A stretch of 64,000 nt of DNA from Bacillota bacterium (GCA_021850485.1 JAJZLY010000001.1:1-64000); one strand, 5' to 3'; positions 53,895 to 62,884 are shown, counted from the stretch's first letter. Translations and numbers: made by a program. The notes: generated by a model from the sequence alone, not told the origin.

Positions 53895-54544
53895 GTCAAG
53901 ATCCTCGCCAGGCGCTGATTGATGCAGCGCGTCGGCTGGTGGCCCAGGGCTTGACCGCTGGGCTTTCCGGCAATCTGTCGCTGGCCACTGCCGAGTGCAT
54001 CTGGATTACACCCTCTGGCATGCCCTATGAGACGCTGCGGACTCAAGACATCGTGGCCGTCAGTCGGGAGGGGGCGGTCTCACCTGGGCAGAGGAGGCCC
54101 TCGGTGGAACTGGGCATGCATCTGGGCTGCTACCGGGCGGACGCAACCATTTCAGCCGTTGTCCACGCCCATCCCACCGCGGTGATCGCCCTGGCGATGC
54201 TGGGGCAGGATCTGCCCTGTGTCACCGACTCCCTGGCAGGAAGTCTCGGTGGCGGTGTCCCCTGCCTGCCCTACGCGCCCTCGGCCAGCCCGGAGCTGGC
54301 TGAACAGGTGGCGGCCGCCGTCGGCGCGCACCGGGCCTTGATCTTGGCTTCGCATGGCCTGGTGACGGCCGGTGCGACACTGGACGCAGCCATTGACTTG
54401 GCGCTGCTCGTGGAACGGACGGCTAACTCGTATCTGCTGGCTCGGGCAGTCGGGCCGGTGCGCCAACTGCCGGCAGCCGTCGCCCTGGCCCGCCGGCGCT
54501 TTGTGCTCGAAGGCTACGGCCAGTCACCCTCCGAACCGCAGTGA
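53891..54544 (+). CDS. Class II aldolase (fuculose-1-phosphate aldolase-like, probable 5-deoxyribulose/methylthioribulose-1-phosphate aldolase)
   Basis: 217 aa. The residue numbers match those I recall for E. coli FucA: Glu73 (PSVELGMH), His92 and His94 (VVHAHPT), His155 (LASHGLV), with GLSGNLS for phosphate binding. It should split a ketose-1-phosphate into dihydroxyacetone phosphate and an aldehyde. Directly coupled to mtnA, the best fit is aldolase Ald2/DrdA of the DHAP shunt, acting on 5-deoxyribulose- or methylthioribulose-1-phosphate. MtnB dehydratase, in the same superfamily, is the main alternative, but no other methionine-salvage genes follow. Confidence 0.82.
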   Translation: MSQDPRQALIDAARRLVAQGLTAGLSGNLSLATAECIWITPSGMPYETLRTQDIVAVSREGAVSPGQRRPSVELGMHLGCYRADATISAVVHAHPTAVIALAMLGQDLPCVTDSLAGSLGGGVPCLPYAPSASPELAEQVAAAVGAHRALILASHGLVTAGATLDAAIDLALLVERTANSYLLARAVGPVRQLPAAVALARRRFVLEGYGQSPSEPQ

Positions 54545-55026
54545 CCAGTCAGCCACAGGGCCTGCACCCGCTGTCCCAGGCCGTGTTGGACCATGCCCGG
54601 CATTGGGGGGTCGATCTGGATATCCGCCGCTTTCCGGCCGAGACGCGCACGGCACAGCAGGCGGCCGCCGCCATCGGCGTCGAGGTGGGTGCGATCGTCA
54701 AGTCTTTGCTGTTCATGGTTGGGGAGCAGCCCTGGATGGTGCTGATGGCGGGTGACCGCCGGCTCGACGAGGTGCGCCTTTCCGAACAGACGCACAAGAG
54801 CGTGCGCCGTGCCTCGCCCGAGGAGGTACGTTCGGCCACCGGAGCGGCCATCGGCGGTGTTCCTCCCTTCGGCCACCCGACTGCGCTGCCAACCCTGGTC
54901 GACGCCTCACTGCAGCGGTTCGCGCTGGTGTGGGCGGCGGCTGGCACACCGGACAGCGTGGTGGCGTTGACGCCTCGCCAGCTGCGCGATCTATGCCAAG
55001 CCGTGGTCTGGGATACGGACGGCTGA
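54541..55026 (+). CDS. YbaK/EbsC-type aminoacyl-tRNA deacylase
   Basis: 161 aa. The YbaK/ProX pattern is clear: RFPAETRTAQQAAAAIGVEVGAIVKSLLFMV, with the conserved Lys, VRRASPEEVRSATG and IGGVPPFGHP. Hydrolyses mis-charged tRNA (Cys-, Ala- or other, depending on the subfamily). The GTG start overlaps the aldolase stop. Only the overlap links it to mtnA; a functional connection is not obvious. Confidence 0.88.
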   Translation: MTSQPQGLHPLSQAVLDHARHWGVDLDIRRFPAETRTAQQAAAAIGVEVGAIVKSLLFMVGEQPWMVLMAGDRRLDEVRLSEQTHKSVRRASPEEVRSATGAAIGGVPPFGHPTALPTLVDASLQRFALVWAAAGTPDSVVALTPRQLRDLCQAVVWDTDG

Positions 55027-55100
55027 GTGCAGGAATCAGGCGGCCGGCCTCAAAGATTGCCTGCCAGTCCGGTCGCCAGGGAACCGCAGGGAGTGGTCAG

Positions 55101-56402
55101 GTGTCCAAGGAGCGGGTGTGGCCGCACAAAAACTCCGCCGCAGACATCGCCGAGCGCCAGGAGCGAATCCAACCACTGGTCGGAGAAGAGGGCGCCCTGC
55201 TCTTCTCCCCATCGGTGCCAATGGCCGTCCTGGCGCACTTTCAGGAGTGCGTGACCTCGCACGTGGTCTTGCCGGTGGGCGTGGTCGGGCCGCTGTGCCT
55301 GGAACTGGGCGACTACGTTTTGGGAGACGGCGGCGAGCTGGTCGAGCGTGGGCGTAGCCAAGACCAAGTCTATGTACCGCTAGCGCATAGTGAGGGCGGG
55401 TTGTCGGCGTCTTTGTTGCGCGGAGCCAGGGCCTGCAGTCAAGACGGCCCGGTGCACACGTTTGTGCTGGCAGACCGCATCACCCGCGACTCGTGTTTTG
55501 TCTTTGACGACTCAGTCCATGCCTTGGCTTTTGCGAAATTCGCCAGCGACCACCAGCCAGCCGCCAGTGCTTGGCTACTTGGTGCCGCTGCGTGGAAGTC
55601 CCAGCCGCTGCCCGCCCAGGCGCCCGTGGTGGCGCGTCGGGCCCGGCTGTGGGAGCTTTCTCCGCATGTGGTGGGCGGCGACTGTCATCTGCGCTACCAC
55701 TTCACGACCGGTGATGCCTGCGGTCCGAACATGATGACCAAGAACGCCTATGCGCTGAACCAGCACTTCTTCTTGCCACTGTGGCTGGAAGCTGGCGGCG
55801 TGCCGCCTCGCCAGGTGCTCCTGGAGGCGAACATGGGCGGCGACAAGAAGCCATCAGCATCGTTTTTCGAACAGGGTCATGGCAAGACGGTGCTGGCTGA
55901 AGCGCACCTGCGCGAGCGCACCTTGCGCCGGCATCTGCAGACCTCCAGCGCCGATCTCTTGCAACTGGAGCAAGTTGGACTGCATGGTGCCCATGCCAGC
56001 GGCATGCAGTCATTCGCCTTCACGCCAGGCTCGGCCATCGCTGCGATCTTTGCCGCGACCGGCCAGGATCTGGGCATGGTCGGCACCAGCTCCATGGCCC
56101 ACGGCATGATTCGCTCTGTGGCCGATGGTGTGATCGTTTCCATGCGTCTGCCCGGTCTGGAGGTGGGCACGGTGGGCGGTGGCACCGGATTGCCCCACGC
56201 CCGCGCTCACCTGGCACTGATGGGCTGCCTGGGCGAGGGCAAGGTGTACCGCTTCGCCCAGATTGTGGTGGCTGCGGTGCTGGCGCTTGAAGTCTCAGCG
56301 GCGGCGTCCATGGCGTCTGAGGGGAGCCGCAATTTCGCCTTGGCCCACACTGTGTACGGTGGCGCCCGTTTGAGTGGGATGCCACCACGAGGGTCCGAGT
56401 GA
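55101..56402 (+). CDS. Hydroxymethylglutaryl-CoA reductase
   Basis: 433 aa. HMG-CoA reductase signature segments: LPVGVVGPLCL, AHSEGGLSASLLRGARAC (catalytic Glu), TTGDACGPNMMTKNA, NMGGDKKPSAS (catalytic Lys), ATGQDLGMV (catalytic Asp) and TVGGGTGLPHAR. The PVGVVGPL and ENVIG-like N-terminal pattern is nearer class I than class II. The catalytic His is probably the one in the C-terminal ALAHTVYGG, but this is uncertain. Makes mevalonate, the entry to isoprenoids. GTG 55101 is 8 bp after AGGGA. No other mevalonate gene is in the window. Confidence 0.88.
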   Translation: MSKERVWPHKNSAADIAERQERIQPLVGEEGALLFSPSVPMAVLAHFQECVTSHVVLPVGVVGPLCLELGDYVLGDGGELVERGRSQDQVYVPLAHSEGGLSASLLRGARACSQDGPVHTFVLADRITRDSCFVFDDSVHALAFAKFASDHQPAASAWLLGAAAWKSQPLPAQAPVVARRARLWELSPHVVGGDCHLRYHFTTGDACGPNMMTKNAYALNQHFFLPLWLEAGGVPPRQVLLEANMGGDKKPSASFFEQGHGKTVLAEAHLRERTLRRHLQTSSADLLQLEQVGLHGAHASGMQSFAFTPGSAIAAIFAATGQDLGMVGTSSMAHGMIRSVADGVIVSMRLPGLEVGTVGGGTGLPHARAHLALMGCLGEGKVYRFAQIVVAAVLALEVSAAASMASEGSRNFALAHTVYGGARLSGMPPRGSE

Positions 56403-56406
56403 ATTA

Positions 56407-57351
56407 CTAGCGGGCTTGGGCCCGCATCAGTCGAGAGGTACAGATGACCGCCAGATAGCAGGTGTCGCAGTCGTCATCCAGATCCTCGCGAGCGGCCAGC
56501 TGCGGGCGGCGGGTCGTGGTTTGCGGCCGGTAGTGAGGTCGGGCTGAAGTGAGGTCCACCGTCTTTGCCAGCATGGGCCGCCGCCGCTGACTGCCGGGGC
56601 CGTCGGGAGGGGCATCGAGCCCGATGCGGACGGCATGCTGGGCGATGTCCGTGGTCAGGTGCTCCAAGAAGGCGGTGCCGTCCAGATCGATCCGGTCAGC
56701 GTCCTCCCGGAGCTGACTGTGCATGGTTTCCATGATCCGCAGCAGGTCGTCGCGCATGATGCGTAACTCGGCCAACCGCTCGGCCGGCAGATGGGCGATA
56801 GCCGCCTTCAGGTAGTGATCGGCAAAGGCCTGGTGGCGCGACTCGTCTTGCAACACACGCCGGGACATGTCTCCGAACAGCGCCTGAGGCTGACTCTTGG
56901 CGAACATCTGATAGAAATTCTTGGCGAACAGGTCGGAAATCAAAATGCCCCACACCCAGTCCACGCGGTCGCCCTGGCGCAGGCGGTGGTGGTACCTGAG
57001 CATCGAGGGCATCTGTCGAATCGGGATCGGCTCTTGGTCCATGTGGTGATACAGGCGGGTTAGGGCCTCGAAATGACGGCCCTCGTCCATCATGAAGCTG
57101 CACAGGTAGACCTGGGCCGTGCTCTCGCCAGCTTCGGCCATCTGCGGCAAAATCGCTGCCGCACCAAGCATTGCCGACTGTTCGCCGAGATAGACCGGAG
57201 TCAGGATGCGGCCCAAGGACCGGCACTGGGCTTGGGTAAAGACCAAGGGCGACTCCCAGTCCAGGTCGCGCGACGACCATTGGGCGTGGACGCCCTTGTG
57301 AAAGAGATTGAGCAGGAGGTCCTCGCTCAGGTCCGGGAACAGCCGAAACAT
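56407..57351 (-). CDS. Ferritin-like diiron protein (RNR-R2/AurF-like)
   Basis: 314 aa, helical. Candidate iron ligands: GEQSAML (Glu), MMDEGRHFEAL (Glu, His) and LQDESRHQAFADH (Glu, His), spaced as in the ferritin-like superfamily. A C-terminal basic tail ends with DDDCDTCYLAVICTSR, carrying three Cys close together. Oxidase, N-oxygenase or other O2-using activity is possible; the substrate is unknown. ATG 57351 has GGGGGTG 5 bp upstream. Convergent with HMG-CoA reductase, 4 bp apart. Confidence 0.7.
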   Translation of the reverse strand: MFRLFPDLSEDLLLNLFHKGVHAQWSSRDLDWESPLVFTQAQCRSLGRILTPVYLGEQSAMLGAAAILPQMAEAGESTAQVYLCSFMMDEGRHFEALTRLYHHMDQEPIPIRQMPSMLRYHHRLRQGDRVDWVWGILISDLFAKNFYQMFAKSQPQALFGDMSRRVLQDESRHQAFADHYLKAAIAHLPAERLAELRIMRDDLLRIMETMHSQLREDADRIDLDGTAFLEHLTTDIAQHAVRIGLDAPPDGPGSQRRRPMLAKTVDLTSARPHYRPQTTTRRPQLAAREDLDDDCDTCYLAVICTSRLMRAQAR

Positions 57352-57459
57352 GGCACACCCCCGCCGTGCAGTCGCATCTCCCAGGGTCTTGGCGCCGATC
57401 CGTCCAAAGGAGGCGAATTCGCCGCTGAGGCGCCGGCGCCCTGCCAGTCGGGCGCTTGA

Positions 57460-58599
57460 TCAGTCATCAATCGGATGAACTGTGATCTCTGGCCAGGCAA
57501 GCTCCGGAAAGACGGCGCCAAGGGCCTTGGCCATCTCCTCCGGGGACTCGTCAACGACCATGGCGCCGGTGCCGCTTTCCACCGCAGCCAGGCGCTTCAG
57601 ACGGCCAGCTTTGCGCATCAAGGGCAAGAACTCAGCATGCAGATGCCAGTCCTCTCCTGCCTGCCGCGGCGCCGGGAACAGGCACATCATGCCGGGCATC
57701 GGTTCTCCGAACAGGCTGTCCAGAGCCTGACTGACCGCCAGCAGGCAGGCAGCGAATTCGCGGGCAGCGGCGTCTGAGAGCGCCAGCGAGCGCTGGCCGT
57801 GGGTACTGACACTGACGTGGGTCTCAAAGGGAAAGCGGGCAAAGTCAGGCACATAGACGTTCACCTGCTGACCGCTATAGAGCATCCGTGCGCCCGCCGC
57901 CTCCATCCGCTGAACGGCACACATCAGGCAGTCGTGGTGCCGCTCGCGAAAAGCGGTCAGGGCCTGCACCTTGTCCAGGACTCGGGGCGGGAGGAAGGGA
58001 AACGCGAACAGCTGACCGTGCGGGTGGGTGAGTGTGTTGCCGGCGTCCTCGCCGCGGTTCTCGAACGGAAAGACGAACTCCACCTCGGGGTCTTCTTCTG
58101 CGTGGCGCTGCCGATCCGCCCACACCCGAACCAGGCGGAGCACAGCGTCAGGGGACAAGGTCGCGAACCGTCCCTCGTGCACCGGACTGTAGACGATCAC
58201 CTCTGACCGGCCCCGGGCCGGTCGGCGGCCGGCCGGGAAGGGCCCGCTGTCCGGGGCGGGAGGGTCGGAGACCAGAGCCGGGAAGCGGTTGTCGAAGGCG
58301 GCCAGGGCAAAATCCGCCAAATCTTCGGCACCGCCCGGGCAAAACGGGCAGCCGTCCGGCATGGTCGGCCGCAGGTGGCGGTCGCCAGTGACCAGATTCC
58401 AGGTGCCCAGCAGCGGATGCCAGCGTAACTCTCTAAGCCCCGCAGCTGACGGCAATCGCACGGACGGTTTGGCAGTGGTGGCGGCGGGGCGCGGGGCTTT
58501 GGCGGCGAATGAATAGAAGTCGAACCTGCGGCCATCTGTGCGCTGTGTCGATTGGCGGGACATGTATTCGACAGGCAGCCGATGCAGCGGGGTGGGCAT
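57460..58599 (-). CDS. galT: Galactose-1-phosphate uridylyltransferase
   Basis: 379 aa. HIT-family Leloir enzyme. The active site HPHGQ is in TLTHPHGQLFAFPFLP; zinc Cys pairs are CPFCPG and CLMCAV; WHPLLGTWNLVTGDR and PFETHVSV are typical. ATG 58599 lies 10 bp after AAGGAGG; the open frame upstream begins with unsupported residues. No galK or galE nearby. The substrate could be another hexose-1-phosphate, as in actinobacterial-type GalT. Confidence 0.9.
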   Translation of the reverse strand: MPTPLHRLPVEYMSRQSTQRTDGRRFDFYSFAAKAPRPAATTAKPSVRLPSAAGLRELRWHPLLGTWNLVTGDRHLRPTMPDGCPFCPGGAEDLADFALAAFDNRFPALVSDPPAPDSGPFPAGRRPARGRSEVIVYSPVHEGRFATLSPDAVLRLVRVWADRQRHAEEDPEVEFVFPFENRGEDAGNTLTHPHGQLFAFPFLPPRVLDKVQALTAFRERHHDCLMCAVQRMEAAGARMLYSGQQVNVYVPDFARFPFETHVSVSTHGQRSLALSDAAAREFAACLLAVSQALDSLFGEPMPGMMCLFPAPRQAGEDWHLHAEFLPLMRKAGRLKRLAAVESGTGAMVVDESPEEMAKALGAVFPELAWPEITVHPIDD

Positions 58600-58773
58600 G
58601 GTACGAAGACCTCCTTGATGGTACGGCCAGCATTGAGCGACCCTGCGCTGTCTGCTATTGTCCAGGCCAGAAGGCATATCTGGCAAGTCCTGTTGGCTAC
58701 AGGCGACAATTCCCGCAACCGCCTTGCCGGCAAGTCATCCGATGGCGACCGAATTGAGGGGGCGAGAACGCCG

Positions 58774-59565
58774 ATGGCGAGAGCTGGGCGCACCATGGTG
58801 GCCTTGGTCACGGGCGGGGTCCACGGTCTGGGCCAGGCTGTCTGCCAGCGCCTGAGCGCTGATGGGATGCGGGTGTACGCCACCGGCCGGCGGCCCGCCG
58901 AGACCGTCGGGGCCAGGGCGCTGCGAGCCGTCGCCAGCAGCGGAGCGGTGCGGACCGTGGTCGCTGACGCTGGCGATGTCGAGGCGACCGGCCGCCTTTT
59001 TGCCGAGATCAAACGGCGTGAAGGTCATTTGGACGTCTTGGTCAACGCTGCCGGGCCTTACGTCAGCGAACGGAGAGCGCTGGCCGATTACAGCAGCGAC
59101 GAAGTATCGGCACTGTTTGCCGGCAACGCCCTCGCCGTCGCCGAGCATTGCCGCCTGGCCATTCCGCTGATGGCGAAAGACGGCTTCGGCCGGATCATCA
59201 ACTTTGGCTACGATGGTGCCGGCCGCCTGGCGCCGTGGCCCTACCGAACCGCCTATGCAGCCGCCAAGGCGGCAGTGGTAGCCCTGACTTTGAGTCTGGC
59301 CCAGGAGGTAGCCAGCGACGGCATCACGGTGAATGCGATCTGCCCAGGCCGGATCGACGATCCGTGGAAGGAACGCTCGATTGCCCAAGCCAGGCGCCAG
59401 AGCGCCACCGCTGCCGCTGCGGCCCCAATTGGCCGCCCAGGCTGCGGCGAGGACGTGGCCCGCCTGATCGCCTTTCTGGTCGAGCCCGACTCGGATTACC
59501 TGACCGGGTGTGTGATTGATCTCAACGGCGGAGAGGACGTGCGTCGTGGCAGACAGGCACATTGA
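58774..59565 (+). CDS. Short-chain dehydrogenase/reductase (FabG-like)
   Basis: 263 aa. NAD(P) motif VTGGVHGLGQAV, NAG-type VNAAGPYVS, and YxxxK in RTAYAAAKAAV with Ser replaced by Gly/Tyr in the preceding INFGYDGAG segment. ATG 58774 is taken; ATG 58795 is possible. The 3' end overlaps folE by 20 bp. Coupled to GTP cyclohydrolase I, a pterin reductase role (FolM-like) is conceivable, but this is inference. Confidence 0.83.
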   Translation: MARAGRTMVALVTGGVHGLGQAVCQRLSADGMRVYATGRRPAETVGARALRAVASSGAVRTVVADAGDVEATGRLFAEIKRREGHLDVLVNAAGPYVSERRALADYSSDEVSALFAGNALAVAEHCRLAIPLMAKDGFGRIINFGYDGAGRLAPWPYRTAYAAAKAAVVALTLSLAQEVASDGITVNAICPGRIDDPWKERSIAQARRQSATAAAAAPIGRPGCGEDVARLIAFLVEPDSDYLTGCVIDLNGGEDVRRGRQAH

Positions 59566-60079
59566 CCAAGAGCGGGCCGAGCGGGCTGTTTTAGAATTGC
59601 TGGCCGCACTCGGGTTGGACCGGGAGCCGACCATGGCCGAGACGCCATCTTTGGTCGCAGAGGCGTGGGCTGAACTGTGTGCAGGCTTGGAGTCCTCACC
59701 GCCCCACTTGGCCTTGATGTCCGGCCCAGACGGCCCCGTGTCCCTGGGCGGACTACGCTTTTTCTCCCTGTGCGAGCACCATCTGTTGCCCTTTTTCGGC
59801 GTGGCCCAGGTGACCTACCTACCGGCAGGACAGCTGGCTGGCATCGGCGACATCGCCCGCCTGGTCGATAATCTCGCCCGCCGCCCCACCATCCAGGAGC
59901 GACTGACCGACGCCCTGGCCAGACGGCTGATGGATGACCTGCAAGCGCAGGGCGTGGCCGTGCGGCTGGAGGCGACGCACCTGTGCGTTACCATGCGCGG
60001 CGCCAAGCAGAGCGAAAGCCGCCTGATCACGGAGTGCCGGCTGGGTGATCTGGGGCGATGGGGCGGCTGGCCGAAGTGA
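59546..60079 (+). CDS. folE: GTP cyclohydrolase I
   Basis: 177 aa. First step of folate/tetrahydrobiopterin synthesis. Zinc Cys/His in FFSLCEHHLLPFFG, the second Cys in THLCVTMRG, and RPTIQERLTDALA are diagnostic. GTG 59546 follows GGAGAGGA by 8 bp. Overlaps hemL by 22 bp. Shorter N-terminus than E. coli FolE, as in many bacteria. Confidence 0.95.
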   Translation: MADRHIDQERAERAVLELLAALGLDREPTMAETPSLVAEAWAELCAGLESSPPHLALMSGPDGPVSLGGLRFFSLCEHHLLPFFGVAQVTYLPAGQLAGIGDIARLVDNLARRPTIQERLTDALARRLMDDLQAQGVAVRLEATHLCVTMRGAKQSESRLITECRLGDLGRWGGWPK

Positions 60080-61362
60080 GCGGCGAGCGCTCAAGAGCCC
60101 TGTTCGACCGGGCGTTACACGTGGTCCCGGGCGGGGTGATGAGCCCCGCCCGCAGCTTCGGGTCGGTAGGGCTGGAGGCTCCTGTCTTCCTGGAGCGCGG
60201 CGAGGGCGCCTGGGTGTGGGACGCCGATGGCAACCGCTACATCGACTACCTGGGCGCCTTTGGCCCGCATATCCTGGGCCACGGCGACTGCCGCCTGACC
60301 GCTGCCCTGGTCGCACAGGTGCAAAACGGCATCTTGTTTGGCACGCCGCACCAGGGCGAAGTGCTGCTGGCGGAAAAACTGGTGGCGGCGGTGCCGTGTC
60401 TGGACCAGGTGCGGCTGGTCAGCTCGGGAACTGAGGCCCTGATGTCCGTGGTCCGGCTAGCTCGGGCCGCCACCGGTCGTGACCTGGTGCTGAAATTTGA
60501 CGGCCACTACCACGGTCACTTCGACGGGGCATTGGTTGCGGCTGGATCAGGCGCCAGCCAAACCGCGGACGGCGGTTCTAGCGGCATCCCCGCACCGATC
60601 CGACACAGAACCCTGTCCGTGCCCTTCAACGACTTGGCGGCCGCCCATCGGGCGGTGGCAAGCCACGCTCAGGAGCTGGCCCTGATCTTGGTCGAACCCA
60701 TCTGCGGCAACATGGGGGTGGTGTGGCCGCACCAGGGGTACCTGCAAGGGCTGCGCACTCTGGCGGACGAGGCGGGCTGCCTGCTTGCCTACGACGAGGT
60801 GATCGTCGGCTTTCGGGCCCGTTTCGGACCAGCCTATCCGCTGGTCGGTCCCGCTCCCGACTTGATCGCCTTTGGTAAGGTCTTGGGCGGAGGACTACCG
60901 CTTGGCGCATACGGCGGCAGGCGTGAGCTGATGCAACTGGTGACGCCGCTGGGGGCGATGTTTCAGGCCGGCACCCACGCCGGCAACCCCTTGTCCGTGG
61001 CGGCTGCGCTCACGCTCCTGAAGATTTTGGCCGAAGACGGGGTCTACCAGCGCTTGGAAGCGGGCTCAAAGCAGTTGGCAGATGGGCTGTTGGCTGCCGG
61101 CCTCCGCCACGGCTGGCCCGTGTCCCTCAGCCGGCTGGGCTCGACCTGGACCTTATTCTTCACAGCGCAGGCACCGTCTGACCTAGTCGGAGCCCAATCG
61201 CAAGACCAGGCGCTGTTCGCCCGCTTTTTTGGCGGCATGCTGTCAGCGGGCGTGCTGCTCGCCCCCAGTTTTTATGAGTCTTGGTTCTGGACTTTGGCGC
61301 ACGGAGAGGCGGAGTGCGAGCGGACGCTGCAGGCGGCGGAGCAGGTGTTCGCAGCCGGCTGA
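60058..61362 (+). CDS. hemL: Glutamate-1-semialdehyde 2,1-aminomutase
   Basis: 434 aa. Converts glutamate-1-semialdehyde to 5-aminolaevulinate. PLP Lys in IAFGKVLGGGLPLGAYGG, VSSGTEALMSVVRLAR, VEPICGNMGVVWP and AYDEVIVGFR match. The ATG lies inside the end of folE. A GSA-AM paralogue (HemL2-type) role is possible but the motifs are complete. Confidence 0.93.
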   Translation: MGRLAEVSGERSRALFDRALHVVPGGVMSPARSFGSVGLEAPVFLERGEGAWVWDADGNRYIDYLGAFGPHILGHGDCRLTAALVAQVQNGILFGTPHQGEVLLAEKLVAAVPCLDQVRLVSSGTEALMSVVRLARAATGRDLVLKFDGHYHGHFDGALVAAGSGASQTADGGSSGIPAPIRHRTLSVPFNDLAAAHRAVASHAQELALILVEPICGNMGVVWPHQGYLQGLRTLADEAGCLLAYDEVIVGFRARFGPAYPLVGPAPDLIAFGKVLGGGLPLGAYGGRRELMQLVTPLGAMFQAGTHAGNPLSVAAALTLLKILAEDGVYQRLEAGSKQLADGLLAAGLRHGWPVSLSRLGSTWTLFFTAQAPSDLVGAQSQDQALFARFFGGMLSAGVLLAPSFYESWFWTLAHGEAECERTLQAAEQVFAAG

Positions 61363-61469
61363 GCAGTTGCTGAGAACCGACCAGCGCGCACTTGTGCCCG
61401 GCCACCGCATGGGGCAAAATGAGCCGCAACCACAGCCCAACAGATGTGAACCAAGTGAGGAGGCCACCG

Positions 61470-62303
61470 GTGAGTTGGTCCACGGAGCCGCCCTATCCCT
61501 TTGCCGGAGTGATCTCGCCGCCGTTGCCCGGCCGGCTGGCCAAGCCTCGCCGATCCGGGGTGACGATGATCCTGGACAAGGGCTTGGGCGTGAGCGCTAC
61601 CGCCGATGTGCTCAGCACGGGGGCAGCCTACATTGACTACTGGAAATTGACCTTTGGCACCTCGTACTTCTATCCGGAACTGGTCTTGCGGGAGAAGATC
61701 GGTCTGCTGACCAAGGCTGGCATCCCCATCTACCCCGGCGGCACCTTCTTGGAGGTCGCGGTCTGGCAAGATGCCCTGGCACCTTTCTTGGATCGGTGTG
61801 TGGCCCTTGGCTTCACGGCGATGGAGGTCTCCGACGGCACCGTACCGCTCAGTGCAGCCACCCGGCGCCAGGCCATCTCCATGTCGTTGGACCGTGGACT
61901 GACCGTGCTCACGGAGGTCGGCAAGAAAGATCCGAGCGAGAAACAGAGTTACCAGCTGATTCATGACGAGATCGAAGCTGACGTTGCAGCTGGCGCAGCC
62001 TATGTGACGATCGAGGGCAGGGAGTCTGGCCTCAGCGTGGGCATCTACAACGACCAAGGTGGAATCCAAGAAGAGGTGGTTGCGGGCATCTTGGACGGTG
62101 TCAGCGACCCCGAGGTGGTCTTGTGGGAGGCGCCGCAGCGCAGTCAGCAAGACTGGCTGATCCGCCACTTCGGCCCCAACGTCAACTTGGCGAACATTCC
62201 ACCTGGGGAAGTCGTGGCGCTGGAAGCGCTGCGTGGCGGATTGCGCTCGGACACGTTGAGACCTTGCCTGGATCCCAGTTGGAGCAGTCCAAAGGAGCGC
62301 TGA
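61470..62303 (+). CDS. comA: Phosphosulfolactate synthase-like protein ComA
   Basis: 277-aa TIM barrel. SGVTMILDKGLGVSATADVL, YIDYWKLTFGTSYFYP and PIYPGGTFLEVAV are the family segments. Archaeal ComA adds sulfite to phosphoenolpyruvate for coenzyme M; bacterial homologues (Bacillus YitD) make sulfolactate, sometimes in spores. GTG 61470 lies 7 bp after GAGGAGG. No comB or comC is nearby. Confidence 0.85.
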   Translation: MSWSTEPPYPFAGVISPPLPGRLAKPRRSGVTMILDKGLGVSATADVLSTGAAYIDYWKLTFGTSYFYPELVLREKIGLLTKAGIPIYPGGTFLEVAVWQDALAPFLDRCVALGFTAMEVSDGTVPLSAATRRQAISMSLDRGLTVLTEVGKKDPSEKQSYQLIHDEIEADVAAGAAYVTIEGRESGLSVGIYNDQGGIQEEVVAGILDGVSDPEVVLWEAPQRSQQDWLIRHFGPNVNLANIPPGEVVALEALRGGLRSDTLRPCLDPSWSSPKER

Positions 62304-62308
62304 GCCGC

Positions 62309-62884
62309 CTGGTTCGCATCATCTCAGGCGTCGCTCGCGGCCTGCGCTTGGTGACGCCCAGCGGCGCCGACACCCGGCCCACGGCGGACCGGGTCAAGGA
62401 GAGTCTGTTCTCGATGCTGACCAGCCGGCTGGACCTCAACGGGGCGGTGGTCGCCGACCTCTATGCTGGCAGCGGGGCGTTGGGGCTGGAGGCAGCGAGC
62501 CGCGGAGCCGCCAGGGTGGTGCTGATCGACCGGGATGCCAGCGCAGCCCGCACGTGTGCCGAAAATTGCCAGCGGGTGGCCAGGGCCAGCGGACAGGTCG
62601 ACGGCACGCCGATCGAGGTGATCACCGCAGCAGTGGAAGCTTCTTTTGGCCGATTGGCTGAGGCTGGCCCCTTCGATCTGATTCTGGCCGACCCCCCATA
62701 CGGATCAGCCGATGCCCAGTCCCTATTGACGGCGGCACCGTGGCAGATCTGGCTCAAAGATTGGGGCTGGCTGGTGGTCGAGCACCGCCAGCCGCTGATA
62801 CCAGGGGCGGACCTGGCACAAGTCGAACACCGCCGCTACGGCACGCATCTGATCACGTTTTTCCAACGGAGGCGAGAGCACTGA
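62309..62884 (+). CDS. rsmD: 16S rRNA (guanine-966 N2)-methyltransferase RsmD
   Basis: About 191 aa. SAM site VADLYAGSGALGLEAASRGA, catalytic DPPYGS and the N-terminal RIISGVARGLRL are typical. No ATG, GTG or TTG gives the usual start: CTG 62309 (AAGGAG 11 bp upstream) gives MVRIISG; TTG 62279 would add ten residues. Start is therefore uncertain. The stop overlaps coaD (CTGA). rsmD-coaD is the conserved bacterial pair. Confidence 0.9.
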   Translation: MVRIISGVARGLRLVTPSGADTRPTADRVKESLFSMLTSRLDLNGAVVADLYAGSGALGLEAASRGAARVVLIDRDASAARTCAENCQRVARASGQVDGTPIEVITAAVEASFGRLAEAGPFDLILADPPYGSADAQSLLTAAPWQIWLKDWGWLVVEHRQPLIPGADLAQVEHRRYGTHLITFFQRRREH

